NCBI RefSeq assembly: GCF_004000905.1
Contig: NZ_BIMD01000018.1
Span: 26,607 to 90,606 of the forward strand
Length of the DNA stretch: 64,000 nt
Source: Paenibacillus humicus NBRC 102415
Lineage (GTDB): Bacteria; Bacillota; Bacilli; Paenibacillales; Paenibacillaceae
Direction of reading: 5' to 3'
The notes below the pieces were generated by a model. It saw nothing but the letters and a program-made list of their open reading frames with translations. It was not told the DNA's origin and made no database searches. Numbering within the stretch: position 1 is the stretch's first letter; the number at the start of each line of letters is the position of its first letter. The position numbers were made by a program, and so were the translations under genes. Positions 52,179 to 60,941 of the stretch are shown in pieces.

Positions 52179-52304
52179 ATGTATTCGACCGGGCAAATAA
52201 TCTCTACGGTGGTCATGCTGATTGTGTTGTATTGGCCGGTATATAAGCTGACCCGAAGAGTGAGGGAGCTGGAGGACAAGGTCAGCGAGCTGGAACAGCG
52301 CTGA
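52179..52304 (+). CDS. 41-residue single-pass membrane protein
   Basis: MYSTGQIISTVVMLIVLYWPVYKL forms one membrane helix, followed by a short basic and acidic coiled-coil tail (TRRVRELEDKVSELEQR). A GGGGAGG site lies upstream at good spacing. It is too short for most gene finders but has a convincing start and composition. The function is unknown. Confidence 0.6.
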   Translation: MYSTGQIISTVVMLIVLYWPVYKLTRRVRELEDKVSELEQR

Positions 52305-52437
52305 GCACGATTCTTAATCCCTGCCTCCCTGGATTCTCGTATCTAGGCTAATCCGAAGCGACGATCCGCACGGATACGCCGCTGCATTTAGTTCAGCAGG
52401 GCAGGCATTAAAGGGCATCTGGCCTGCCCCATGAATT

Positions 52438-52740
52438 CTACAGTCCTCGAAGCTCACCATCCCCGCGCAGAGCGGCGGCATGGTGGGCTTTGTTGGCATG
52501 GAAGTAGGCCAGGCCCTGGAGCGCCCTGCCGTCGGTTGTCCGTGCGATCAGGCTGATCTGGATATCGGCGGCTGTATAGAAATAATCGAGCAGCTCCTCG
52601 TCCCGGATTCCATTCACATCGACATACCAAAGGCGGGATCCAGCCTCCGTCACGACGACCAGATCGGCCGATTCCATGTTCAGGCGGCGTGTCCATTCCC
52701 CATGTTCAATCTCAAGCGTCAGCAGCCGGTAGGTTTCCAT
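52438..52740 (-). CDS. Small protein of unknown function
   Basis: A 100-residue soluble protein (METYRLLTLEIEHGEWTRRLNMESADLVVVTEAGSRLWYVDVNGIRDEELLDYFYTAADIQISLIART...). It has alternating hydrophobic strands and no membrane segment. TAGGAGAG precedes the ATG by eight bases, so it is likely real. It stands alone on the minus strand, divergent from the VWA lipoprotein gene. No family is recognised. Confidence 0.6.
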   Translation of the reverse strand: METYRLLTLEIEHGEWTRRLNMESADLVVVTEAGSRLWYVDVNGIRDEELLDYFYTAADIQISLIARTTDGRALQGLAYFHANKAHHAAALRGDGELRGL

Positions 52741-52932
52741 TGCGCATTCTCTCCTAGAAATGGATTCAGGTGCAGGTTTGTTTTTTCAGGATGGACCCGC
52801 GATTAGATCTGTTTCCGATTGTAAGGACGGACAGTCCGCATTGCAACCTTTTGGCTGCCCGGGGCGTCTGGACGAAAACAGCGGATATGGATGGAGAATC
52901 CAATTGTTTGCTGAGCTTTGGGGGGATTCACG

Positions 52933-54387
52933 ATGCGGCTGAAGAGAGAAAAACGCGCGAAAGGCAGCATGGCGGCAGGGCTTGCCGTCCTGATCCTGCT
53001 GGCCGGATGCTCTTCGGAGGCCGGCGGGGAACGGCACGGGATATCCGCAGATACCGGCTCCCATAGCCGTGCGCCTGCGGCAGTAAGCGGCGATGCAGCC
53101 TCTCAGGCAATGGCTTCTTCAGCCGGAGAGGGAGCCATGGACAACGGACCTTCGAAGAAATCCAAAGGTTCCAAGGACATAAGCATCGCCCAGTCGGAGA
53201 TGGGCGAAAGCCTTCCGGCAGAAAACAAAAAAAGCAATCCCGAGCCTCAGCCGGGCATGCTGACGGCCGGCGAATGGAATGATCATGCGGCTTGGAGCAA
53301 GTGGAAGGACCTGAGCAGCGGCGGAGAAGGGAGCGGATACATCCGGCTCTGGGGATTCGATACCCGCTATCGGATGGTCGTCAGCGTCACACGGGACGGC
53401 TCGCCGGCCGTCGACGTTCCGGTCAGGCTCCAATGCGGACAGGATGACGGCTGGTCGGCCCGGACGGACAATACGGGCAGAGCGTATCTGTTCGCGGCGC
53501 TGGCGTCTTCCCGGGACTTGATCGGGCGGGAGGGCTTCGGGGATGAACCGGCCGCTCCGCAAGGCACAGGCGAATTGGAAGACAATGGCCAGTCCAATGG
53601 CGGCTTCTCTCCGGAAGCTTCCTCCTGCCGGGTCAAGGCTTCTCCGGATGGCGGCAGTCCGGCGTCCCGGACGCTGGAGCAATCGGACTGGAAAGCCGGG
53701 ACGGCGGCGATCAGCCTGGACGGAAGCGGCACGCAGCCGTCCGAGGTGCTCGATCTCATGCTCATGGTCGATGCGACCGGCTCGATGGCCGACGAGCTGA
53801 AGTATTTGTCGGAAGAGCTGAGCAACGTCGTCCGTCAGGTGAAAAAGAAAAACGGGCAAACCCTCGAAATCAGGGTAAGCCCGAATTTTTACCGGGACCG
53901 GCATGATGAATACGTCGTGAGGCCGTTCCCGTTCACGACCGATGTCGTCGAGGCTCAGGGACGCATCGCGGCCCAGGAAGCGGACGGCGGCCAGGACTAC
54001 CCGGAGGCAGTGGACGAGGCGTTGGAGAACGCCGTCTCCGGCCACGATTGGAGCAAGAGCGCGAGGGCGCGCCTGCTTCTGCTCGTGCTCGACGCTCCGC
54101 CGCATCGGGAACAAGCGGCGGCGGAGCGGATCCGCCTGATGGCGGCCGAGGCGGCGAAGCAAGGCATCCGCATCATTCCGGTCGCCGCCAGCGGGGCGGA
54201 TCTGGAGACGGAGATGCTCATGCGCACGCTTGCCGTCGCGACCGGAGGAACCTATGTGTTCCTGACGGACGACAGCGGCATCGGCGACAGCCACAAGAAG
54301 CCGGAGGGCGTCACCCCGCAGATCATGCCGCTCAACGATCTGCTTGCGGATCTGATCGGCCGTTACGTCAGCGCCTCGATCGGATGA
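52933..54387 (+). CDS. VWA-domain lipoprotein
   Basis: A 484-residue exported lipoprotein: signal peptide with lipobox LILLAGC, then a long Ser/Gly-rich low-complexity segment (about 30-100) and a middle domain with WGFDTRYRMVVSVTRDGSPAVDVPVRL. A C-terminal von Willebrand A domain has the metal-ion (MIDAS) motif DATGSMAD and the downstream GGQDYPEAVDEAL segment (Thr replaced by Asp). It may bind or scaffold proteins at the cell surface. The ATG at 52933 follows GGGGGGAT. Its last 20 bases overlap the convergent ABC gene. Confidence 0.85.
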   Translation: MRLKREKRAKGSMAAGLAVLILLAGCSSEAGGERHGISADTGSHSRAPAAVSGDAASQAMASSAGEGAMDNGPSKKSKGSKDISIAQSEMGESLPAENKKSNPEPQPGMLTAGEWNDHAAWSKWKDLSSGGEGSGYIRLWGFDTRYRMVVSVTRDGSPAVDVPVRLQCGQDDGWSARTDNTGRAYLFAALASSRDLIGREGFGDEPAAPQGTGELEDNGQSNGGFSPEASSCRVKASPDGGSPASRTLEQSDWKAGTAAISLDGSGTQPSEVLDLMLMVDATGSMADELKYLSEELSNVVRQVKKKNGQTLEIRVSPNFYRDRHDEYVVRPFPFTTDVVEAQGRIAAQEADGGQDYPEAVDEALENAVSGHDWSKSARARLLLLVLDAPPHREQAAAERIRLMAAEAAKQGIRIIPVAASGADLETEMLMRTLAVATGGTYVFLTDDSGIGDSHKKPEGVTPQIMPLNDLLADLIGRYVSASIG

Positions 54388-55210
54388 AATACGCATCCTC
54401 CAGAGTCGGCTCCATGGCCTCGAACTCCGGTCCGGGGGATTCCGCGGATATGATGCGGACCCGGCGGCAATTTCCTTCGGGTCGTACCTGAAGCATCGAT
54501 TCCGCAGGCAGCAAGGCATAGCGGGAGGCATCGACCGTGCCTTGCCAGACCGAGAGGGGAAGCCCTCCGGTCCATTCGCGGGCAGAGCCGAGAAATCCCG
54601 GCCTGCCTTCATGAAGCCACAGCACGCGGGTAGCCCAGGCTTCCCATTCGTTCAGCTCATGCGAGGACACGACGACCGTTCTCTTGCGGGCATACAAGGC
54701 AAGAAAACGAATGAAGCGCAGCCTCTCCAGCGAGTCCAGCGCGTTGAGCGGCTCGTCCAGAAACAGATAATCCGGCGAGCCGATGACGGACTGGGCGAGC
54801 GCGATCCGCTGGCGGATGCCTTGCGGCAGCGTCTTGATGGCGCGGCGCCGGTAAGGCTCCAGCTGGAACTGGGCAATCACTTTGTCCGTCTCCGTCATTC
54901 CGGCTTCTCCCTTGAGCTCGGATAAATACTTGAGCAGACGCTCGGTTTTCATATCCTCGTACAGCTCCAGGCCGGTAGGCACATAACCGATCGAAGCCCG
55001 GATGGAGGCAAGGTCCCTGTCGGGAGTCAGCGTCCCGTAGCGGATGGAGCCCCGGTCTGGGAATTCGGCCGTCGCCAGCAGCTGGAGCAGGGAGGACTTG
55101 CCCGAACCGTTGGATCCCGACAGCACGGTAATGCCCTCTTTCAGCACGAGACGCGGAACTTGAAGGACGAAGCTCCTCCTTTGCCAGCGAATGCCGCTCA
55201 GTTCGATCAT
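54368..55210 (-). CDS. ABC transporter ATP-binding protein
   Basis: A 280-residue ABC ATPase: Walker A SGSNGSGKSS, a degenerate signature LPQGIRQRIALAQ (LSGGQ replaced by LPQGI), Walker B YLFLDEPLNALD and switch VVSSHE. The C-terminal 70 residues form a small extra domain. It is the last gene of a five-gene minus-strand operon and probably pairs with the membrane protein just upstream (18 bases apart). Substrate unknown. Confidence 0.88.
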   Translation of the reverse strand: MIELSGIRWQRRSFVLQVPRLVLKEGITVLSGSNGSGKSSLLQLLATAEFPDRGSIRYGTLTPDRDLASIRASIGYVPTGLELYEDMKTERLLKYLSELKGEAGMTETDKVIAQFQLEPYRRRAIKTLPQGIRQRIALAQSVIGSPDYLFLDEPLNALDSLERLRFIRFLALYARKRTVVVSSHELNEWEAWATRVLWLHEGRPGFLGSAREWTGGLPLSVWQGTVDASRYALLPAESMLQVRPEGNCRRVRIISAESPGPEFEAMEPTLEDAYFIRSRR

Positions 55211-55228
55211 GGCGAAGTCACGGCCTCC

Positions 55229-56074
55229 CTATACGACCCTTTTGATGACGAGGCTGCGTCTGTAGGACAGCAGCGTCATGAGCGCGCCCGCTCCAAGGCA
55301 GCTCCAGTAGATGGCGTTGCGGATCGCATCCGGAGCCGCTTGCCCGGAGACGGGGGAGCGCAGCGCATACTCCATCACATTCCACGCCATCCAGAACACC
55401 GATCCCATGACAAACGCCATCTTGACGCCTGCGCGCAGCATGACGTAGGAGGCTCCTCCCGCGATAAGCAGAATCAGCGACATCCATTGCAGCATGAACG
55501 GAAGGACGGGAAAGCTGTCCATTCTGGTAGCCATGTACAGCGAGGCAGCGATTCCGAAGAGGACGTTCAATCCGCCGACGATCATGACTCTGGCCATGAG
55601 CAGCAGAGCCGGCGGGTAGGGAGTGATGCTCTCGACCGTTCGCATTTCCTTGTTCCAGCTGCGGAAGCTGTACAGCAGTCCGGAGAGGAACATCATCGGC
55701 AGGAACAGCGACAGCTTGCTGCTGATGTCCGTCAGGCCGGACCAGCCTTCCTCTTCCATGCCTGCCGGGAGCACATAGAGCAGCATCAGGAATACGCCGA
55801 GGCTTGCCAGCCAGTATGCTCTCGAGTAGGCGCTCAGCTGCGTGCGAAGCAGCTTGGCCAGAGACGGGCGCTTATGCGCCGAGGAGGCTTCCGCCCGCCA
55901 ATCGGCCGCCGAGCCTCCGCCGAGCGCCGGCTTCAGCCCGTCGAAGGCCGGCTGCAGCGCCGCGAGCAGGCGGGTCGTATCCTGGGCCGTCACGGGACGG
56001 ACCGTCAGGGAAGACAGAGGCTCCCGCAGTTCCTTCTCCAGCTCCATCCATTCCTTGTCATTCGGCAATTCCAT
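55229..56074 (-). CDS. Polytopic membrane protein encoded directly after an ECF sigma factor
   Basis: A 281-residue protein: about 85 cytoplasmic residues (MELPNDKEWMELEKELREPLSSLTVRPVT...) followed by about six membrane helices (WLASLGVFLMLLYVL, LFLPMMFLSGLLY, LLLMARVMIVGGLNVLFGIAASLYM, and others). It overlaps the sigma gene by 17 bases. Its position is that of an anti-sigma factor and its cytoplasmic N-terminus could bind sigma, but no zinc anti-sigma motif (HxxxCxxC) is present. It may equally be the permease of the following ATPase, or serve both roles. Confidence 0.75.
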   Translation of the reverse strand: MELPNDKEWMELEKELREPLSSLTVRPVTAQDTTRLLAALQPAFDGLKPALGGGSAADWRAEASSAHKRPSLAKLLRTQLSAYSRAYWLASLGVFLMLLYVLPAGMEEEGWSGLTDISSKLSLFLPMMFLSGLLYSFRSWNKEMRTVESITPYPPALLLMARVMIVGGLNVLFGIAASLYMATRMDSFPVLPFMLQWMSLILLIAGGASYVMLRAGVKMAFVMGSVFWMAWNVMEYALRSPVSGQAAPDAIRNAIYWSCLGAGALMTLLSYRRSLVIKRVV

Positions 56075-56645
56075 CTTGCTTCCCTCCCTCTGCGCGCACC
56101 CGCGCGTTCTTGTCGCCCGCCAGCCTTGTCTTCAGCCTGCGAAGCGCTTTGTACAAATGGGTTTTGACCGATCCGAGCGGCAACTGAAGCACGTCGGCAA
56201 TATCCTGCAGCTTCAAATCCTGATAGAAGCGCAGCATGACGACCTCCCGCTGCACCTGCGGCAGCTCCTCGAGCGATTGGCTGATCTCGCGGCGCGTTTC
56301 CTGCCGTTCGGCAAGCTCCACGACCGAAGGACGCTCGTCCTTGCGTTCCGGAGGCTCTCCGAAACGGTTGCGGTCGGTCTGGTAAGCGGAGCTCTTCCAA
56401 TAGTCGCGGCATTGGTTCATGGCCACCCGATACAGCCAGGCTTGCACGTTCTCGGGATTTCTCCGGTCCTTGAGCTGCCGGATCAGCTTGAGAAACGTTT
56501 CCTGCACAACATCCTCCGCCCTCCCGGGATCCTTCAGCTGCCGCTGCAGGAACCCGGACAAAGGGGCGTGGTAGCGGTGCACCAAAGCTTCGAAACAGGC
56601 CTGGTCTCCTTCCATCATTCCCTGGACCAGCTCTTCGTCCGTCAC
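56058..56645 (-). CDS. ECF-type RNA polymerase sigma factor
   Basis: A 195-residue two-domain sigma factor. Region 2 is FEALVHRYHAPLSGFLQRQLKDPGRAEDVVQETFLKLIRQLKDRRNPENVQAWLYRVAMNQCRDYWK; region 4 is LEELPQVQREVVMLRFYQDLKLQDIADVLQLPLGSVKTHLYKALRRLKTRL. It is embedded in an ABC transporter operon: its ATG is 3 bases after the permease stop and its end overlaps the next membrane protein. It is likely controlled by one of these membrane proteins. No self-recognised promoter was identified. Confidence 0.93.
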   Translation of the reverse strand: MTDEELVQGMMEGDQACFEALVHRYHAPLSGFLQRQLKDPGRAEDVVQETFLKLIRQLKDRRNPENVQAWLYRVAMNQCRDYWKSSAYQTDRNRFGEPPERKDERPSVVELAERQETRREISQSLEELPQVQREVVMLRFYQDLKLQDIADVLQLPLGSVKTHLYKALRRLKTRLAGDKNARVRAEGGKQDGIAE

Positions 56646-56648
56646 GGT

Positions 56649-58907
56649 TCATTCCTCCTTGCCGGCTTGATCGTTTATGGTCGGCAGGCTGTCCTCCGGC
56701 ATGAGCCGGTTCCATTCCTGCATGAATTCCTTCAATGTAATCCGGGGCGTGTACGAAGCCGCGGAACGTTCTCCCGCCGGCGTCCGAGCCGGCTCGGGCA
56801 AGGCGAGTCCGCGCTCCCGGAGACGGGACAGCGTCTCCCGGATCAGCGAGGCATGGCCTCGTTCGTATGCGGCGTCGATCAGCTTGCGGATGGCTTCCCA
56901 ATAAGGAGTGCCGGCCGCTTCAAGGCGGTAGGCGGATGCCGACCCCCGTTCCCGGTTGTACAGATAAGCATAAGCGGTCCGGATCTCGAGCGCCATGGAT
57001 TCCTTTTCCTGCGGGACGCTGCCGCGCCTGTTGCGCACGGGCTCGGCTCCGCGGCCCGTATCGCCGAAGAGAAGCAGAGAGCTCATCGCGTCCTCCGCGT
57101 AGCTGTCAAGATTGCGGTGTTCCGTCTCGGGGATGAAGAAGGTGTCGTTCTCCGCATACCACGAGCGGGTCTTGATGGCGGATTCGGCAGGGGAGCCGAT
57201 CAGATCCATCGGGAAGAAAAAGACCTGGCGCAGCGGAGCCAAGCTGCCTGCTGCCTCGAGCAGGCCTTCCCGCCTCTGGCGGAACCGGTCGAGGAACTTC
57301 TCCGCTTCCCGGATATTGCCGGGAGTCGTGATGATGGACAGCGCGGATTCCGGATCCTGCACGACCGAGAAGCGGCCTCCGATGACGGTAATGCCGTCCC
57401 GGGCGCTTCCTTGGAATTGAAGCTTGCTGCCGCTGCCGCCGGCTGGCGGAATCGTCGCGAACAGGGAGCTGCGGAAGCCTTCCATCGTCAGGTCGTAGGC
57501 AATCGGCTTGACGAGGGAGGAGCCCGGCCGATCCATCAGGGAGCCGTCGGCATCCTTTGCAAGCAGGCTGTCGCCGCCGGGAAGCGGATACCATCCGATG
57601 CTTGCCGGCAGGTAGAGCCCGTCTCCCCGGGAGAAGGCGAGGAAGCTTTCGCTGCCGCTGCTGCCGATCAGCCATTCGTTCCAATCCCCTTCGTAGCCGA
57701 CTTCCACGCTTTGGACGGGCAGGGCCGGATCAAGCAGGCTTTCGCGGATTCGGAGCTGATCCCCGGTGCGTTCCCAGGAGACGGGGTTGCCGTTGATCCG
57801 GACCGACCGCACAGACATCGAAGGATACAGCAGCAGCGTCATCTCGCCCGGGTGCTTGTATTGAAGCTTGCTTCGGCCGTCCGCCGCCTCGAGCCGGCCC
57901 CGGGGGGTCGGAACGGACAGCTCCGCATCGGCTTCCACACTTCCTCCCGCCCGGCGAGCGATATGAAGCTTCATGCTGTCCAACTGGAACCGGTAGGCGT
58001 TCTGATCCTTCACCTGGCCGAGAGCGGGAGCTGCTGCTGCCAGCGATTCCATATGCTCCGTCCGATCGGATACAAGCGAGGCATAGGGAATGAAGGCGGC
58101 TCCGGCCGCAAGCAGCATGGCGATGGAGACGAGCCATGGCTTTCTTGGGCGAAGGGGCGGCTTGGCCCTGCCGAGCAAGGCGCTTGCCGCCGTCAGCAGG
58201 ACCAGCGCGGAGAACGCCATGAACGGGGCCAGGCGGCGAAGCTCGGGTCCTGCCAGCACGGACGACCAGACCTCATGCCCGGCCAGATCGGAATCCAGCA
58301 GCGGCTGGAGGTAGAACGCCTTCAGCCAAACCCATTGATAAACCTTCACGACATAGGCTTGAAGGAACAGCGAGCCGAACACCCATGCGCAGAACGCGGC
58401 GGGAAGCGAGAAACGCAGCGGCAGCAGGGAACCGAGAAACAGCCCGAGGGCAAGCGAAATTCCGTAGGACTGCACATACAGGAGGGCGAACCTTCCAATC
58501 TCCGACGCCATGGAGGCCAGCGGCAAGGCGTGGCGGAGTGCGGAGACCGCATAAGCGGCGTTGATGGCGGCGATATAGAGAGACATGTAGAGGAAGCCGC
58601 CGATCCATTTGGCGCACATCCAGCCCCATGCGCTCAGCGGAAGCCGGAACAGCCACTCGCCGGAAGGATGCAGCAGATCTCTGCGAACGAGCAGGACGCC
58701 GAGCAGCAGCGGAATCGCGGTGGTCAGCGTCAGCAGCATCGCATGCGTGGAGGAGGCGTACAGATTGACGTCCTGCGACGACAACGGATTGGGCGAATAC
58801 GTATGCAGGAGCATCCATATGCCGGCTCCGAACGGAAGCAGCAGCGTCCAGCGCAGCAGCAGCAGAGACTTCAGTTCCAATGCGGCTTGCCTGAAAATCA
58901 CAGCCAT
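56649..58907 (-). CDS. ABC-2-type permease with degenerate M1-peptidase-like extracytoplasmic domain
   Basis: A 752-residue membrane protein. The N-terminal ~250 residues hold about six helices of an ABC-2 permease, with a further helix near 270-290. Residues of about 300-560 resemble the N-terminal domain of M1 aminopeptidases as fused to ABC-2 permeases (YRFQLDSMKLHIARR..., VRINGNPVSW, VEVGYEGDW, LYLPASIGWYP). The C-terminal part lacks an HExxH zinc motif, so peptidase activity is unlikely. I start at the ATG at 58907, overlapping the ATPase stop, because the membrane segment begins there. It pairs with the ATPase upstream. Confidence 0.82.
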   Translation of the reverse strand: MAVIFRQAALELKSLLLLRWTLLLPFGAGIWMLLHTYSPNPLSSQDVNLYASSTHAMLLTLTTAIPLLLGVLLVRRDLLHPSGEWLFRLPLSAWGWMCAKWIGGFLYMSLYIAAINAAYAVSALRHALPLASMASEIGRFALLYVQSYGISLALGLFLGSLLPLRFSLPAAFCAWVFGSLFLQAYVVKVYQWVWLKAFYLQPLLDSDLAGHEVWSSVLAGPELRRLAPFMAFSALVLLTAASALLGRAKPPLRPRKPWLVSIAMLLAAGAAFIPYASLVSDRTEHMESLAAAAPALGQVKDQNAYRFQLDSMKLHIARRAGGSVEADAELSVPTPRGRLEAADGRSKLQYKHPGEMTLLLYPSMSVRSVRINGNPVSWERTGDQLRIRESLLDPALPVQSVEVGYEGDWNEWLIGSSGSESFLAFSRGDGLYLPASIGWYPLPGGDSLLAKDADGSLMDRPGSSLVKPIAYDLTMEGFRSSLFATIPPAGGSGSKLQFQGSARDGITVIGGRFSVVQDPESALSIITTPGNIREAEKFLDRFRQRREGLLEAAGSLAPLRQVFFFPMDLIGSPAESAIKTRSWYAENDTFFIPETEHRNLDSYAEDAMSSLLLFGDTGRGAEPVRNRRGSVPQEKESMALEIRTAYAYLYNRERGSASAYRLEAAGTPYWEAIRKLIDAAYERGHASLIRETLSRLRERGLALPEPARTPAGERSAASYTPRITLKEFMQEWNRLMPEDSLPTINDQAGKEE

Positions 58908-59779
58908 GAGGCGTCCGCGTCCTCCTTGCTGCGGCTGACAAGCGCAAGATAGCCTTCCTCCAGCGTCGGCGCCACCCGCTCCGCGAACGGAGACGGAGGG
59001 CGGTCGCATAACGCCCGGCAGCGGATGCCTTCCTCGGTGCGTCTCGCGGACAACAGGCCTTCAAGCGGCATCCGGCGCCATTCCGTTTCGGATGCTTCCC
59101 AGGACCAGGTCCGGTCCTCCGCGAACCCGGCCAGCCCTTCCGTGCTGCCATGATGCAGGAGCCTGCCCTCGCCGAGCACGATGACCTCGCGGCAGCTTGC
59201 CCCGATGTCGCCGAGCACATGCGTGGAGAGCAGCACGACCCGGGTCGCGGCCGCCTCGGCCAGCACCCGTCTCAAACGGATCCGCTCCTCGGGATCGAGC
59301 CCTGCCGTCGGTTCGTCGACGATCAGCAGATCCTTGGAGCCGAGCAGCGCCTGGGCGACGCCCAAGCGCTTGATCATTCCGTACGAATAGGAGCGCGCCG
59401 GCTCGTCGGCTTCCTGGCGGAGATTGACCTGCTCCAGCACCTCTTCCACCCGCCGCATCCGCTCGGCGCGGCTGCCTCCCTGAAGAGAGGCGGCATGGGC
59501 CAGCCACTTGCGGGCGGAAAACTGAGGAAGCATCCGCACCGTCTGCGGCAAATAGCCGATCCTGCTTCCGTTGACCTTGAAATCCCGGACGGAGCTTCCT
59601 CCGAGCATCGCGTCGCCGGTCGTCGGCGGCAGCAGTCCAGCCAGCAGGCGCATGAGCGTCGACTTGCCGGCGCCATTCGGTCCGAGCAGGCCGTGCATGC
59701 CTTTGCCGAGCTCAAGGGACAGGGGCCGAAGAGCCCACCGGTCTTTATATTGTTTTCCAAGCGTATGGACGGAAAGCAT
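58898..59779 (-). CDS. ABC transporter ATP-binding protein
   Basis: A 293-residue ABC ATPase of the ABC-2/drug-export type: Walker A LGPNGAGKST, an atypical signature YSYGMIKRLGVAQ, Walker B LLIVDEPTAGLDPEE and switch LLSTHV, then a C-terminal accessory domain. It is the first gene of the five-gene minus-strand operon. The ATG at 59779 follows AGGAGG by nine bases. It overlaps the permease start by 10 bases, showing tight coupling. Confidence 0.92.
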   Translation of the reverse strand: MLSVHTLGKQYKDRWALRPLSLELGKGMHGLLGPNGAGKSTLMRLLAGLLPPTTGDAMLGGSSVRDFKVNGSRIGYLPQTVRMLPQFSARKWLAHAASLQGGSRAERMRRVEEVLEQVNLRQEADEPARSYSYGMIKRLGVAQALLGSKDLLIVDEPTAGLDPEERIRLRRVLAEAAATRVVLLSTHVLGDIGASCREVIVLGEGRLLHHGSTEGLAGFAEDRTWSWEASETEWRRMPLEGLLSARRTEEGIRCRALCDRPPSPFAERVAPTLEEGYLALVSRSKEDADASWL

Positions 59780-59835
59780 AGTGTTGATCCTCCTGCGCAA
59801 ATGACGACTGTCCGTGTCAAAAAGTTTCTTTGTCC

Positions 59836-59844
59836 TCCATTATA
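59836..59844 (-). promoter_or_regulatory. Extended -10 promoter of the ABC/sigma operon
   Basis: On the minus strand TGT-TATAAT lies about 60 bases before the first start codon; no clear -35 is visible. Confidence 0.4.
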
Positions 59845-60045
59845 ACATTCCGCCGCCTGCCAGTGGGGAGGGAGCGGCCAGCCGGCTGCCAGGCGACGAT
59901 GCCGGCCGTTCCGGGATGAAGGATTCGGCCGAGGCAAGGACTAATATAAGAATAGAAGAAAGAGATCGACGTTGCGGACCGGCTTGGAAAGCAGGCTTTT
60001 GGGGAGCTGAAGGATAGCGGGAAGCTGCAGGGAGGATAGTTGAAA

Positions 60046-60804
60046 ATGGATGAAAAACAGGAGAAGAAAGCAATAGGCAGGCGAAGTCCGGCTCCTTGCG
60101 CCCATAAGGTCGAGCCGGCGGGCGACCGTGCGATGATGATCAGCCTGCATCAGGCAGATCCGGATGGAGCGCCGCTGCAGGATCGACTGGCCTCCGCCGC
60201 CCGCTGGCTGGAGGAGGCGCGATGGAGCTGGCTGCTCGACGCCGTTCCCGCCTACGAAACTCTGCTTGCCGTGTACGATCCCGTTCGGCTCATGAAAAGC
60301 ATGAAGCCCGGCCCGGACTATCCGGGCACGGGCTTGCTTCTTCCTTATGAGCTTGCCGGCGAGATGATGAGGGAACGATTGGCGGCGCAGCCCTCAAGGG
60401 GAAGTCGGGAGGAAGCCGCCATCGTCCGGATTCCGGTCCGCTACGGCGGCGCAGACGGTCCCGATCTGGAGGAAGCGGCATTCCGCAGCGGCCTCGGGGC
60501 GGAGGAATTCGTCCGTCTTCATTCCGCTCCCCTCTACCGGGTCGTCATGATCGGTTTCCTGCCGGGCTTCGCTTATTTGGACGGGCTGCCGCCGGAGCTG
60601 GCCCAGCCGCGCAGAAGCTCGCCCCGTCCGCTGGTGCCGGCAGGATCGGTCGGCATCGGCGGCGGGCAGACGGGCGTGTATCCGTCGGCATCTCCCGGCG
60701 GCTGGCAGCTGATCGGACGCACAGAAGCCAGGCTTGCGGATTTTGGAAGGGAAAGGCCTTCGCTTTTGCAAGCGGGCGACCGTGTCCGGTTCGTACCGGA
60801 ATAA
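60046..60804 (+). CDS. pxpB: 5-oxoprolinase subunit PxpB (KipI family)
   Basis: A 252-residue protein matching PxpB/KipI (allophanate-hydrolase subunit-1-like): GDRAMMISL near the start, IPVRYGGADGPDLEEAAFRSGL, RVVMIGFLPGFAYLDGLPPELAQPRRSSPRPLVPAGSVGIGGGQTGVYP and GGWQLIGRT. With PxpA and PxpC it cleaves 5-oxoproline to glutamate using ATP; in B. subtilis KipI also inhibits the sporulation kinase KinA. It has a longer charged N-terminus than usual. TTG (60040) and ATG (60046) starts are both possible. pxpC lies 2.8 kb away. Confidence 0.9.
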   Translation: MDEKQEKKAIGRRSPAPCAHKVEPAGDRAMMISLHQADPDGAPLQDRLASAARWLEEARWSWLLDAVPAYETLLAVYDPVRLMKSMKPGPDYPGTGLLLPYELAGEMMRERLAAQPSRGSREEAAIVRIPVRYGGADGPDLEEAAFRSGLGAEEFVRLHSAPLYRVVMIGFLPGFAYLDGLPPELAQPRRSSPRPLVPAGSVGIGGGQTGVYPSASPGGWQLIGRTEARLADFGRERPSLLQAGDRVRFVPE

Positions 60805-60941
60805 GCCGCAGGCGCAAGACCGGTCCGTCGCTTCATTGGATGGTATGACGTCGAACAGCTCGCAGGAGCGGCCGGCAGCCCGGCTCCAGCGGATTCCGGC
60901 GGTACCGAACGCGTCCCTGCTGCGCCATATTGGAAGAGCCG

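Noticed and set aside
55842..58952. 1036-codon open frame on the plus strand
   Set aside because: It lies antisense to the well-supported sigma factor and ABC permease genes, has low-complexity Arg/Gln/Gly-rich translation and no ribosome binding site. It is a by-product of GC-rich codon usage.
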